Shown here: one piece after another, positions 4,560-13,292 of the stretch | Layout: each line of letters opens with the position of its first letter | Position numbering within the stretch: position 1 is the stretch's first letter | Source: a virus | Length of the DNA: 21,248 nucleotides | Reading direction: 5' to 3' (one strand) | Virus record (IMG/VR): IMGVR_UViG_3300000117_000339 | Coordinates: 1 to 21,248 of that record | Program-made: the position numbers and the translations under genes | The notes under the pieces: model-generated | What the model was told of the DNA's origin: nothing | The model's database searches: none | The model's input: the letters and a program-made list of their open reading frames with translations, nothing else

Positions 4560-6706
4560 TAGATTTTAGGTTCCTTCTTACCTTTCTTATTTCTTTTATG
4601 AATAATTGCCATACTAGAAAATGGAACTTCTTCAACAAATTTTGGGACATTTGATCCATTCTTAGGAAGAAGTTGCTCGAGATGAACACTTTTCTGTGTG
4701 TTACTTATATTAGCATTTTGTATCAACTCTTTAGATTTCATAATACCGAGCTCCGTACGCACAACTCCGTCAAAACCAATACCAGGGGCAATATACTGAC
4801 TGCCTAAATCAGTGTTACTTACTGATTCCAGTATTGACAAAGCCTTATCATTGTCCCCGCTCTTCAAAGATCCCATAAACTGATCTCTAAGGTTAATATC
4901 AAATTTTCCTAAGATTGTCGATATATCGCCAGCTCTACTAAAAACCTCCTCCGAAGTACGCTCTAAAGGAGAGTGGTCTAGGCTTATATGTGCTTGAGTA
5001 AAAGCCAGTTCTTTAACAAAATCAGCAGTACCTAAAGAGGCAGAGGCAAGTAGTCTGTTAACAATTGGGGCATACTTACCAGGACTATTCTCTATAATAT
5101 CCCCTATACTAAGTAGCTGAGAAACCTGTTTAGTACTATTAGCTAGGTTTTTAGTAAAATCAGAATTTTTAAGAACCTTACCAACGGCTCCTAAAGTTTT
5201 ATAATTACTATTTAGAAATGTAACACCAAATGCCACTTCCAACCCAGTACCCACACTACTCTCTAGGCTGGTACCTTCAACAGCATATCTAGACCCACCA
5301 AGAGCGGCAAGTAATTTTACTCTATTCTTTAAATCTACCCAACTCTCACCAAACTGTTGAATATCTGTTCTATGTTTAATAATTTCTTTATTTAATATAT
5401 CTGCTGTTTCCCTCATAAACCCATAATCAGATTTAGGATTTTTAAAAAACTCCTCAACGCCCTCAGCCCCTAGATTAAATTCCACAGCGGCTTCCATTTC
5501 ATCCTTTATAGCCCTATGAGCTGCTAAAACCACTTCATTAGCCTCACTGCTACTCGACGAGATATTCCTAACCGAATTCTTAATGGTTTGAGTCTCAGCT
5601 AAAGATAAACCTCTTGGAGCGCCGGTAAGGGGGTCTACCATATTAGAGGACTTAATCTTACCCAAAGATACATTTATATTACTTAAAATAGTCTCTATTT
5701 GTTTATCAGTCTTATCAGGCTTAACACTTTTAACATAATCTATCAACCTAGCCTGCAGCTCTTCTGAATTTATGGCACCCTGGGGATTGGCTTTATCTAT
5801 CTCTCCCATAATGGGCATAATCTCTTTTTCCCAAATACTCTCAGCTAATTCATCCATATTTTTCTGTAAATGAGCTGGAGATAGAGAGTTCTCTAAACCT
5901 AGTTCTTTTTTATACTTTAAAATAGAGTTTAAATATTTTTCAGGAGTAGCGCCTTTCCTCTTTAGGATTATATTTTCAAATTCCTTCAAATTAGAACTAC
6001 CCTTCACTCCAATATTATCTAAAAACCTCAAAACCACCTCATCATCTAGCATGGATTTTGGTTCATTAAATAATGAGCCCTTAATAGCACTTGATACCTT
6101 ATCTTTAGCTCCCCTAAGTAACTGGGGGACTTTCCCTACTTGAGAAAATGTGCCAGATAGCAGACCCATTCCAACAGCTGAAGACACTCCTTCCAAACTA
6201 CCTAAATCATCAATAGAATCCATACCATACACAGTTCCTAGGGCAAATGCATCCTTAAATCGATTCATTGCCAGCGCAGATACTGACTTAACAGCCCCAC
6301 CAACGACGTTTTGAGCAAGACCCCCAAAAACTTGACCTGCGGCGAATTCTAACTCACTACCCCTATTTAAAGCGTCATAAGCAGCTTGCTTCTCACGTTT
6401 AGAAATATCCATCAATTCGGAGAAGTCGGAAATACCTAAATTAGGATCAGCAGCTATATCCACGGTAGTATCTATCGCCGCCTGTATCTCATCCCGCTTA
6501 CCTAAACTTATAACATCCTGAGCTCCAGATAAAAATGCCGACATCTTATCCTCAGCCGTGGGAGCTTCCTCAACTACGGTAAATTCCTCACCATTGATCT
6601 CTTCAACGGTCTCCACAGTTTCAGGCTCTGGAACTAATGCTTGCAGCTCCTCTACTGACATTGAATCAAGTTCAGCATCTGTAAAATCTCTATCTAAATC
6701 GCTCAT
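4559..6706 (-). CDS. Large putative internal virion (ejection) protein
   Basis: A 715-residue, mostly helical protein. It has a very acidic N-terminus (SDLDRDFTDAELDSMSVEEL), two Gly/Ala-rich hydrophobic segments at about residues 121-145 and 170-192 (FGGLAQNVVGGAVKSVSALA; SSAVGMGLLSGTFSQVG), long charged helices, and a basic C-terminal tail (HKRNKKGKKEPKI). The start has a consensus AGGAGGT just upstream (6711-6717), inside the end of the previous gene. Its place after the tail genes, size and composition fit podophage internal or ejection proteins that enter the cell with DNA. No enzyme motif was seen, including no transglycosylase. The role is inferred from position only. Confidence 0.6.
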   Translation of the reverse strand: MSDLDRDFTDAELDSMSVEELQALVPEPETVETVEEINGEEFTVVEEAPTAEDKMSAFLSGAQDVISLGKRDEIQAAIDTTVDIAADPNLGISDFSELMDISKREKQAAYDALNRGSELEFAAGQVFGGLAQNVVGGAVKSVSALAMNRFKDAFALGTVYGMDSIDDLGSLEGVSSAVGMGLLSGTFSQVGKVPQLLRGAKDKVSSAIKGSLFNEPKSMLDDEVVLRFLDNIGVKGSSNLKEFENIILKRKGATPEKYLNSILKYKKELGLENSLSPAHLQKNMDELAESIWEKEIMPIMGEIDKANPQGAINSEELQARLIDYVKSVKPDKTDKQIETILSNINVSLGKIKSSNMVDPLTGAPRGLSLAETQTIKNSVRNISSSSSEANEVVLAAHRAIKDEMEAAVEFNLGAEGVEEFFKNPKSDYGFMRETADILNKEIIKHRTDIQQFGESWVDLKNRVKLLAALGGSRYAVEGTSLESSVGTGLEVAFGVTFLNSNYKTLGAVGKVLKNSDFTKNLANSTKQVSQLLSIGDIIENSPGKYAPIVNRLLASASLGTADFVKELAFTQAHISLDHSPLERTSEEVFSRAGDISTILGKFDINLRDQFMGSLKSGDNDKALSILESVSNTDLGSQYIAPGIGFDGVVRTELGIMKSKELIQNANISNTQKSVHLEQLLPKNGSNVPKFVEEVPFSSMAIIHKRNKKGKKEPKI

Positions 6707-7623
6707 TTAAACCTCCTGGAGCCATTTCCAGTTTTTATAGTAGCATCCAACTTTTTCCTGATAGCCTCTTTTATCTTCTCTTTATTAAGTGCCACTCTAT
6801 CCTTACCAACGACTTTAGGCTTCTGGACTTCGGTTTCTCGATCAATCCTCTTCTTATTTTGTAGATAATTTCTAAATAAATTCTCACCATCGATAGTTCT
6901 ATTTCTAACCTCTAACATTATATCTTTTTCATTATTATCTCTAGCATTAAGTAATTTAGTGAGCTGGAAACCTAATGCAGTTGGGTCACCTACTAAATTC
7001 ATAATTTCCTTCTTATCTAACTCTTGGAGTACGCCTAATTGCTTTTGATCCTTCAATACCAGTAATAACCTTGCCGTCTCTGATTCCGCCCTAGCGCGCT
7101 CTTTTGGATCAGTCATGTTACCAATATTCTTCCTAAAAGATATTAATTTACGTAAACTATCATCAATTTGGTCATATTGCACAAATCTATCAGTAAGCGC
7201 TACCCGATCTGCCTCGCTTCTAGCATACCCAGCCCTAGGTAGAAATAACTTATTTTTATCAGCCTCAGCTTTAGCAGCAGCACTTTTTATCTCCCTCGAT
7301 AGTTTTTTATCTATATTAAGATTATCGGCACTAATTTTCACATCCTGGAGAGTAGCTGCAAGTAGGGTTTTATTTCTAAATTCTTTTCTCCTCTCCTCAC
7401 GATCTAATGCATCTTTTTCAGCAGCTTTAAGAGTCCTTAACCCAAGCTGCCCGGCTTTTGCACCAATAGCTCCGCCCTCAGATCCACCAAAAGCAGCACC
7501 AACTACTGTAGGCAATAACCCTACCAATGCCTGCTCAAACACACTAGATGGTTTATAAGTAGGCTCCTCTTCTTTCATAAACTGACGAACAGCATCCGTT
7601 GTGGGAGATTCTTTTTCAGCCAT
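6703..7623 (-). CDS. Putative structural/internal virion protein
   Basis: A 306-residue helical protein. After a charged N-terminus there is a Gly/Ala hydrophobic segment (ALVGLLPTVVGAAFGGSEGG, about residues 32-51). Long charged helices follow (REERRKEFRNK, KLSREIKSAAAKAEADK), and the C-terminus is basic (KKLDATIKTGNGSRRFK). This glycine-zipper-plus-coiled-coil plan is frequent in podophage ejection proteins. Its stop overlaps the next start by ATGA, and its own start overlaps the GNAT-like gene by TAATG. I do not recognise the family; open frames on the other strand are shadows. Confidence 0.55.
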   Translation of the reverse strand: MAEKESPTTDAVRQFMKEEEPTYKPSSVFEQALVGLLPTVVGAAFGGSEGGAIGAKAGQLGLRTLKAAEKDALDREERRKEFRNKTLLAATLQDVKISADNLNIDKKLSREIKSAAAKAEADKNKLFLPRAGYARSEADRVALTDRFVQYDQIDDSLRKLISFRKNIGNMTDPKERARAESETARLLLVLKDQKQLGVLQELDKKEIMNLVGDPTALGFQLTKLLNARDNNEKDIMLEVRNRTIDGENLFRNYLQNKKRIDRETEVQKPKVVGKDRVALNKEKIKEAIRKKLDATIKTGNGSRRFK

Positions 7624-7952
7624 TATAATTCCTTATACAATAATATATCATGGTTATCCGTACCTACGACTTCAAAACCATACTGTAATAATATTTTCAA
7701 TGTACCCGTAGTATTTGCCTGCTTTGTAAAACAAGCCGCAGTAAGTGCCGTACATCTATCGCTCACTTTCTGTATAACTGCCTTCATCAAATCTCTAGCA
7801 ACCTTTCCGTCCCGAACTTCGGGCTTTACGTAGATAACACAAATATGGCAAGTTTTCCCAACGACCTTATAGGTTACAAAACCATGGTCTGGATACTCAA
7901 GAGTTTCCTTGCCCTCTTTTTCGGATAAATATAAGCTGTAGAGACTACTCAT
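7623..7952 (-). CDS. GNAT-like acetyltransferase-fold protein
   Basis: A 109-residue protein with the core of the GNAT fold: strand HICVIYVKPEVR, a loop and helix DGKVARDLMKAVIQKV, strand ALTAACF, helix TGTLKILLQYGFEVVG, and a final strand DILLYKEL. The acetyl-CoA loop is degenerate: RDGKVA does not fit Q/R-x-x-G-x-G/A exactly. It is shorter than most GNATs at the N-terminus. GNAT-like genes of this size occur among phage virion genes with unknown substrates. It is embedded by one-base overlaps on both sides between virion genes, so it is co-expressed with them. Confidence 0.65.
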   Translation of the reverse strand: MSSLYSLYLSEKEGKETLEYPDHGFVTYKVVGKTCHICVIYVKPEVRDGKVARDLMKAVIQKVSDRCTALTAACFTKQANTTGTLKILLQYGFEVVGTDNHDILLYKEL

Positions 7953-8842
7953 TATTTACTACCACTACCAGCGGCGGCTGTAGCGGCGTGCTGTGCGGCT
8001 ACTGCTCTATCTGATGATGTATCGCCGGCAACGAGTGATGCAAACCCGAAACCAACTCCCATTTGCGCCTGTTTTTCATTAGCAGCTTGTTGAAGATTAA
8101 ACCTTTCTTGCTCAGCTTGTAATTGCTGCTCTCTAGCTTGTTGCCCCACATTAAATTTTAACAAATCTGCTTTTGCTAACTGCCTCTCGGCTTCATTACG
8201 CTCCGCACCTGTAACAGAGTTCTCAAAGGCACTTAAAGCCTCTCGCTTCATTCGTGTATTTTCTAAAAATAAATCCCTCTCAAACTCAGCTCTACTACGA
8301 ACACCTTGTGTGAGTACATCTAACTGTTGTGAAGCGGCTGTACCACCTCTAACGCCTTGCTGAGATTGGATAGCTTGTAACCTACGTCTCTGAGTTTCTG
8401 TCTGTCTACCTATCTGCTCCGATGCAATATCTCTCTGTGCTTGCTGCTCTTCTCCGGTAAAACCACCAAGTGCCTCTCTTCTTTTTGCTATAATATCAGC
8501 AATATCAGAAGATCTACCTTGACGAACAGTACCAGTATCTACTCTTTGAAGTTCTGTGGAAGTTTTAGCTCTACCTAAAGATCCGGTTTTAACGATCTCT
8601 TTTCCAAGTTCCAGACCAGTTTGTATTCTACTCTCTGCCGTTTGTTGTGCGCGCTTTTCTTGATCTAACTCAGTCTGTCGTGAAGAAATCCTTTTTTGAA
8701 TATCTTCGAAAGCACCCTGAGCTGTTACCCCTTGAAACATAGAGTCTTGACCTTGCTCAGCGATCTGCTTCTTCAAACCAGCAGTGGTTTCGCTTAGACT
8801 AGCAATTTCTCTCTCTAGTATTTGTGTCCTCGATTCTGCCAT
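7952..8842 (-). CDS. Coiled-coil putative internal virion protein
   Basis: A 296-residue protein rich in Gln, Glu, Arg and Ala, predicted to be almost wholly coiled coil (TQILEREIASLSETTAGLKK; EEQQAQRDIASEQIGRQTET; a Q-rich stretch near residues 235-258). It has a small hydrophobic, Gly/Ala-rich C-terminus (MGVGFGFASLVAGDTSS ... AAAGSGSK). The start has TAGGATA six bases upstream. The order after the tail hub and before two further helical proteins is like the three-protein ejection cassettes of T7- and P22-like phages. The function is inferred from context; there is no enzymatic motif. Confidence 0.55.
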   Translation of the reverse strand: MAESRTQILEREIASLSETTAGLKKQIAEQGQDSMFQGVTAQGAFEDIQKRISSRQTELDQEKRAQQTAESRIQTGLELGKEIVKTGSLGRAKTSTELQRVDTGTVRQGRSSDIADIIAKRREALGGFTGEEQQAQRDIASEQIGRQTETQRRRLQAIQSQQGVRGGTAASQQLDVLTQGVRSRAEFERDLFLENTRMKREALSAFENSVTGAERNEAERQLAKADLLKFNVGQQAREQQLQAEQERFNLQQAANEKQAQMGVGFGFASLVAGDTSSDRAVAAQHAATAAAGSGSK

Positions 8843-8849
8843 ATGTATC

Positions 8850-9152
8850 CTACTTTAAAAATAATAATTTTACAGTACTACTGTTAGTACTATCATGGTT
8901 CTTAATATAAACAAATTCCGTAGTCCAAGCCGTATCTCCACGAGTAACCAAAGCGTCGCCCTTAGAATCTATTATAACACGATTTGGTATAAAAGTCAAG
9001 GAGTTACGTATCTTTTCTTCAGTATTTGCAGCTATTTCTACCTCTACCTCAAAACTTTCAAAGTTATCGGAGAACGTAAGTCTTGATAATCCCGTACCAA
9101 GCTCCTTAAGTAGCTGTTTAATGTCAAATATAGTTCCTAATGAAAACTTCAT
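8850..9152 (-). CDS. Small structural protein of unknown role
   Basis: A 100-residue, beta-rich protein. An N-terminal helix (FDIKQLLKELGTGLSRLTF) is followed by alternating strands: FESFEVEVEIAANTEEKI, RNSLTFIPNRVII, and WTTEFVYIKNHDSTNSSTVK. The pattern recalls small beta proteins placed after the tail hub in other phages, but I know of no assigned role. It lies 5 bases after the hub gene and 7 bases before the coiled-coil gene, in the same operon. Confidence 0.6.
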   Translation of the reverse strand: MKFSLGTIFDIKQLLKELGTGLSRLTFSDNFESFEVEVEIAANTEEKIRNSLTFIPNRVIIDSKGDALVTRGDTAWTTEFVYIKNHDSTNSSTVKLLFLK

Positions 9153-9157
9153 TTAAC

Positions 9158-11704
9158 CTATTCCTTAAAAAACGGCTTAAATGGAGCACTTACTTCTAAC
9201 TCATAGCCAGATATAAGAACATCCTCACTTTGGGTATTATTTGAAAATTTAAGCTTTAAAGCCCTAGTTTTCGTGGATTTTAACTTTCCGCGCAGTTCGG
9301 GTATAGGACTATCACCCCATGGTGTATTACCACAGCCACCATTTCCATATCCAGATGTTCCTCCAGAGAAGTCCATAGTAAATGAGGATATAGGAGCAGG
9401 AGTTCTAAAGTTAACTTCTTGCTCTGTAGTCAAGGTATATAAAGAAGCCTCTCCATCCAAAACATCAGAAGAAAGTGCAAATACCTTTAATCTTAAGAAT
9501 TTCTTAAATATTTGTGGATCCCCAAGAGTTTCCCAGTGAGTTTCATATTCAAAATCTACAGCATTCTGATGATCATTATAATCATTTAAATTACCATAAT
9601 TATTAAATACAGCTAATGGGAATTCAGCGTTACCACTATCAGAATCTAATCTTCTTGAGTGAAAATACAATGTAGATCCTGTACTAGCAAAGCCACCTTG
9701 AGCATTTATATTATCCCACTTCAACCAAGCATCTCTACTATAATCATAAGCATATACTACACTATCAGAGTTTGCATATTTATTAGAAGATCCATCTGAA
9801 CTCTCATCAGACATAAACAAAAGATACTTATCTCTATCTACCCAGTTAGCTGATGTAGCTTTTTGAAATGTATATCCGACATCAAATTTAGTAAATTCAG
9901 GCTCTATACGCTCACCAACCGAGGAAACACCTTCTAAATTAACAGCAAAAACACCTTTTGCGGATAGAAAGAACAAAGATCCAGATATCCTTTGAATAGA
10001 ATGGTGCGCAACACATCCAATACTACCATAAGATATTTCATCAACTCTAAATTGGTCTTGAGCTATATCACCAGTAACCGCTTGAATACTCTTATCTTTA
10101 AAGACCACAACAGCTGTATCTAGTGCTGAAATTCCCCGAATTTTACTTCCAGGAAATGCATCTACTAGGAAGCTATTCTCAGATGCTGGAAAATACTCAG
10201 GACTATCGATATCAGAATACCTTACCTGATTAGCATTAGTTGGATCACCGGCGGAGAATAGAAGATTCCTAAATGCCGTTAAATATCTGCCTTTTGGTGG
10301 CAAACTATGAGCTTTTATAGGAGTTATAAATTCGGCTCCTAAATTAGCAGCGGGGATTTGGTCTACATACACCTGAGTAGCAGCTCCAATACTATCATTT
10401 GGTATCTCAGCAACTAATGCATAAGTATAGGTAACAGCAGCATTCGGTAGAGTAACTCCACTGGCATTAGTAGTTCTATATATACCTATCCGAAGATTAT
10501 TTGATATAACTGCATTATCAGCCACATCAACAGCACCAGAGAACACAATGGTAGTGGCAGTAGTAGAAGTGATTGTGCGAGTGACATATGCGGACGTACC
10601 TCCGTCATAAAAGTATGCAGTGTCGCCAGAATTAAGAGTATGCCCACTATCAACAGTAATAGTTGTAACAGCATTTTGAGCTCCGTTAACAATTGCGCAA
10701 TTAGTGTTAAATCCACTAGAAGCGCTTACATTAGTAACTGTAACATTATTATCATCACCAGCGGCTTTTGTAAGCTTAGAGGAAAACGGAGATATATTTC
10801 CCTCTATTATATTTCCCTTATTATCCACCTGTTTATACAAGTACATATAGTAAAATTCATCACTTGTAGTAAACGCAGTACCCGACCCAGCATCTGCAGT
10901 AGTAGGAGCAGTTCCAATATCACCAGAACCATCAGCATCACCACCTGCAGGCATACCAGCTCTGTAGAATGTCTGACCGTCATATTTATGTAAATTATCG
11001 TACCCAGTACTTACATATAAAACATTATTTAAAGTAGCAAAGCTAGCATTCTCAAAATCTGTATCATTTTTTGCGGCTAAAGTTGTAGCCAATGGGTTAG
11101 CACTACTCTCATTTGCAGCACTCCATCTTTTATAAGCAATAGCAGTTGCAGTACTAGTAAGCTCCACATCTCTTTGTAGATCTAGAAAAGCAGCTGATCC
11201 TGTAGTAATAGTCCCACCAGATGCTGCATAGTCTGTTAGAGCATCAATAGTACTGATAACCGTAGCAATCGTTGTTGCTGAGGATTCATCTATTCCTAGC
11301 TTTAAACTTTGGTCCAATATAGAAACAGTATCTTCAACTATTGTGAGATGTAGATTATCATTAGTAGTATCTACTTTTATGCTCAATAATGCAGTACCTG
11401 ATCCAGAATATGTAACATTAAAAGAATCCGAAACTAATGTATGTAAGGAATCATCTACAGTTACAACTGTCTCTGTAACAGAACCGGTAGTAGTATCAAT
11501 ATCACGATACACGTCAGTTCCAAAACCACCTGTTGTATCCGCTTTATATTGATACCCCTTTCTTTTAGCTATCGCATTGGTTTTATTATAATCAGCATTT
11601 TTCATACCGGAAGAGAATTTCTCCCCTCGCACCAAGTCGGATGATCTAAGATCTAGACCCTGAAACTGGCTGAAATTTTTAACCATTAAGTTGGTTGCTG
11701 CCAT
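9158..11704 (-). CDS. Large tail protein, beta-propeller-like (putative tail hub/nozzle)
   Basis: An 848-residue Ser/Thr/Gly/Asp-rich beta protein. The N-terminus (FSQFQGLDLRSSDLVRG, then ADYNKTNAIAKRKGYQ) resembles the opening of podophage tail-hub proteins that list a feature and then KR.GY. Propeller-like blades follow, for example ATLNNVLYVSTGYDNLHKYD, then NQVRYSDIDSPEYFP, KIRGISALDTAVVVFKDKSI and GSLFFLSAKGVFAVNLEGV. The R(Y/F)SDI...I.GI....VVFK..SI series is shared by phage stabilisation/nozzle proteins of the P22 gp10 and T7 gp12 type. The adjacent upstream gene looks like the adaptor that would bind it. I infer a role in closing the tail channel; homology needs a search. A Ser/Thr-rich insertion lies at about residues 60-210. 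Confidence 0.55.
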   Translation of the reverse strand: MAATNLMVKNFSQFQGLDLRSSDLVRGEKFSSGMKNADYNKTNAIAKRKGYQYKADTTGGFGTDVYRDIDTTTGSVTETVVTVDDSLHTLVSDSFNVTYSGSGTALLSIKVDTTNDNLHLTIVEDTVSILDQSLKLGIDESSATTIATVISTIDALTDYAASGGTITTGSAAFLDLQRDVELTSTATAIAYKRWSAANESSANPLATTLAAKNDTDFENASFATLNNVLYVSTGYDNLHKYDGQTFYRAGMPAGGDADGSGDIGTAPTTADAGSGTAFTTSDEFYYMYLYKQVDNKGNIIEGNISPFSSKLTKAAGDDNNVTVTNVSASSGFNTNCAIVNGAQNAVTTITVDSGHTLNSGDTAYFYDGGTSAYVTRTITSTTATTIVFSGAVDVADNAVISNNLRIGIYRTTNASGVTLPNAAVTYTYALVAEIPNDSIGAATQVYVDQIPAANLGAEFITPIKAHSLPPKGRYLTAFRNLLFSAGDPTNANQVRYSDIDSPEYFPASENSFLVDAFPGSKIRGISALDTAVVVFKDKSIQAVTGDIAQDQFRVDEISYGSIGCVAHHSIQRISGSLFFLSAKGVFAVNLEGVSSVGERIEPEFTKFDVGYTFQKATSANWVDRDKYLLFMSDESSDGSSNKYANSDSVVYAYDYSRDAWLKWDNINAQGGFASTGSTLYFHSRRLDSDSGNAEFPLAVFNNYGNLNDYNDHQNAVDFEYETHWETLGDPQIFKKFLRLKVFALSSDVLDGEASLYTLTTEQEVNFRTPAPISSFTMDFSGGTSGYGNGGCGNTPWGDSPIPELRGKLKSTKTRALKLKFSNNTQSEDVLISGYELEVSAPFKPFFKE

Positions 11705-12676
11705 TTAGTATATCCAGTCTTCAAGTATTGGTATTTCGTGTATATCTTCTTCAATTTCTTGATAAGATGATATTATATCTCTCTCTAACAGTGACAATTC
11801 CTGCAATTGCTCATTAACATCAACAGAAGAGTCGGTCTTAAGAACCTTAAATGCAGCAAAGTTTATTAAATATCTTTCTATATTTCTAGGAAGGTTACTA
11901 TGAGTATTGGTATCTTTACCACCAACAATATAATCCCCAACAGCAATCGATTCTCCAGAATTATAAGTAAAAGATGATCCTTCTAAAGTTACGACACCTG
12001 TCGATGTATCGATAGAATCTCCACCATCTCCGTCAAACTCTAGATTACGCATCTTCATAGTACCATTTTTACCTACTACACAAAAGAATTCATGTTCTGC
12101 TAAATCAGTAGTATCTATAGGAGGTGTTCCGGATACATCCAACGTAAGAGATGTAATAGCAGATCCAGAATCTGTAACTAAACTTACAACACCACGTCTT
12201 TTATCTAAGTTATCCATTCTCTGCACATAAGTAATTCTAAACTGACCAGAAGCATCCTGTGGAGCTGGACTTGCTAGAAACGATCCAGTAGCATTAGTAT
12301 ACTTATCTCTTCTAATGTAATGAACCGGTAGACCACTTACGTGAGAAATCCTATTCCTCTCCACGCCTGGCTTGAGCTTGTAATATATGGGATCCGCAGC
12401 GCTGGCATTTGTAGTATACTCAACAGAAAGTATTTTATTAGCCAAAAACACATCAGATGGGAGATTATACTCTTCCTGATCCTGAACAGCGGCAATTGTA
12501 GTTTCTGTTACAAATACCCTTGGATGTTGGGATAGTATTTTAGCCTGAATCCGATGCTGAGCCTCATTTATATACTCTATAATTTCATTATCTGCAATAT
12601 CTGTAGTAGAATTTGCAGTCTCATTTTCGGTAATAGATCTTATATGGTCTATCAGCCGATCTACTCGTCTAGACAT
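11705..12676 (-). CDS. Putative head-to-tail adaptor protein
   Basis: A 323-residue protein. Its N-terminal helices (RVDRLIDHIRSITE, then DIADNEIIEYINEAQHRIQAKI) match the NEA.R.(I/L) helical pattern seen in adaptor/tail accessory proteins of short-tailed phages (T7 gp11 or P22 gp4 type). These sit between portal and tail hub. The middle is beta-rich, with an insertion around residues 170-250, and the C-terminus is helical (RYLINFAAFKVLKTD ... LLERDIISSYQEIEED). It is immediately followed by the hub gene and overlaps the Gly-rich gene by one base. The assignment rests on position and helix pattern, so it is moderate. Confidence 0.5.
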   Translation of the reverse strand: MSRRVDRLIDHIRSITENETANSTTDIADNEIIEYINEAQHRIQAKILSQHPRVFVTETTIAAVQDQEEYNLPSDVFLANKILSVEYTTNASAADPIYYKLKPGVERNRISHVSGLPVHYIRRDKYTNATGSFLASPAPQDASGQFRITYVQRMDNLDKRRGVVSLVTDSGSAITSLTLDVSGTPPIDTTDLAEHEFFCVVGKNGTMKMRNLEFDGDGGDSIDTSTGVVTLEGSSFTYNSGESIAVGDYIVGGKDTNTHSNLPRNIERYLINFAAFKVLKTDSSVDVNEQLQELSLLERDIISSYQEIEEDIHEIPILEDWIY

Positions 12677-12951
12677 TATCTACCGCCAAATGCGCTTCTA
12701 AGAGACGCCATTATATTATTAAGCGCGTTCTGCTGCAGCGTACCTCTATTCTGTTCAATTTGCGCAATATTTTGAAATTTTTGAAACTCTAATTGACGCT
12801 TTTGAGCCTTTCTATTCGCCCTTTGCTGCATTAAGCCACCTAGCAAAGCAGCTCCTGCCATTATTCCTGCACCAGCTGCTCCGCCTCCGCCTCCTGTTTC
12901 GCCTCCGCCTCCTGTTCCGCCTCCGCCTGATGTTCCTGTTGGTCCTGACAT
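12676..12951 (-). CDS. Small Gly-rich, coiled-coil virion-associated protein
   Basis: A 91-residue protein in three parts: a Gly/Thr spacer (residues 2-28), a short hydrophobic Gly/Ala helix (IMAGAALLGGLM), and a Gln/Asn/Arg-rich coiled coil (RKAQKRQLEFQKFQNIAQIE) ending SLRSAFGGR. AGGAG lies eight bases before the ATG. Small proteins of this plan are often found beside podophage tail and ejection genes, without a proven role. The Gly tract is encoded by tandem 18-bp units (12882-12935). Confidence 0.55.
   Translation of the reverse strand: MSGPTGTSGGGGTGGGGETGGGGGAAGAGIMAGAALLGGLMQQRANRKAQKRQLEFQKFQNIAQIEQNRGTLQQNALNNIMASLRSAFGGR
12882..12935 (-). repeat. Three 18-bp repeats encoding the Gly spacer
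   Basis: On the + strand, CGCCTCCGCCTCCTGTTT at 12882-12899, CGCCTCCGCCTCCTGTTC at 12900-12917, and CGCCTCCGCCTGATGTTC at 12918-12935. They encode glycine-rich hexapeptides of the small Gly-rich protein. The block is strikingly GC-rich in an AT-rich genome, and unit number may vary by slippage. Confidence 0.85.
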
Positions 12952-12954
12952 ATC

Positions 12955-13284
12955 TTATTCTCCTGTAGAGGCTGTACTTCTCGCCTCTTCTCTCTTAAGT
13001 TTAACTTCTGCTGGAATATCTTTTCCGGTCTCTAACTTACGGATTACATACCAGTCAGTGCTTGCTAAATATTGCTTAGACTCTATCACCTTATCTGCAC
13101 GCTCCTCATCTTCAACCCTTTTCGCAGTATCATCATCTAATTCAAATCGTAATTCTTCCGGAAACGGCTTTCCAGATGTAGAATCCCAAAGCACCCTCTC
13201 CTCTTCAAAATATACACAAGAATCTCCAACATTAAGTAGCTCTAATGAATTCTTATGTGGTTCTCTAACTAATAATTGTTTCAT
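12955..13284 (-). CDS. Putative tail-fibre assembly chaperone
   Basis: A 109-residue acidic protein directly downstream of the tail-fibre gene. Its C-terminal block YLASTDWYVIRKLETGKDIP followed by EVKLKREEAR matches the STDWY..R..ETG..IP..V...R.EAR ending common to phage fibre-assembly proteins (Tfa/gp38-like or virion-associated XkdW-like). AGAGG lies six bases before the ATG. The likely role is trimerising or protecting the fibre tip, inferred from motif and position. The frame on the opposite strand is a shadow. Confidence 0.65.
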   Translation of the reverse strand: MKQLLVREPHKNSLELLNVGDSCVYFEEERVLWDSTSGKPFPEELRFELDDDTAKRVEDEERADKVIESKQYLASTDWYVIRKLETGKDIPAEVKLKREEARSTASTGE

Positions 13285-13292
13285 AAAATCCT

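Noticed and set aside
9273-9539. Plus-strand open frames inside the leftward late genes (also at 7115, 10640, 11343, 12554, 14566, 18389 and others)
   Set aside because: They lie wholly inside convincing genes on the other strand, lack ribosome-binding sites and give low-complexity translations; they are shadow frames.
10486-10716. 76-residue hydrophobic minus-strand frame inside the tail-hub gene
   Set aside because: Alternate frame of the 848-residue gene; the leucine-rich translation comes from Thr/Ser-rich codons read out of frame.
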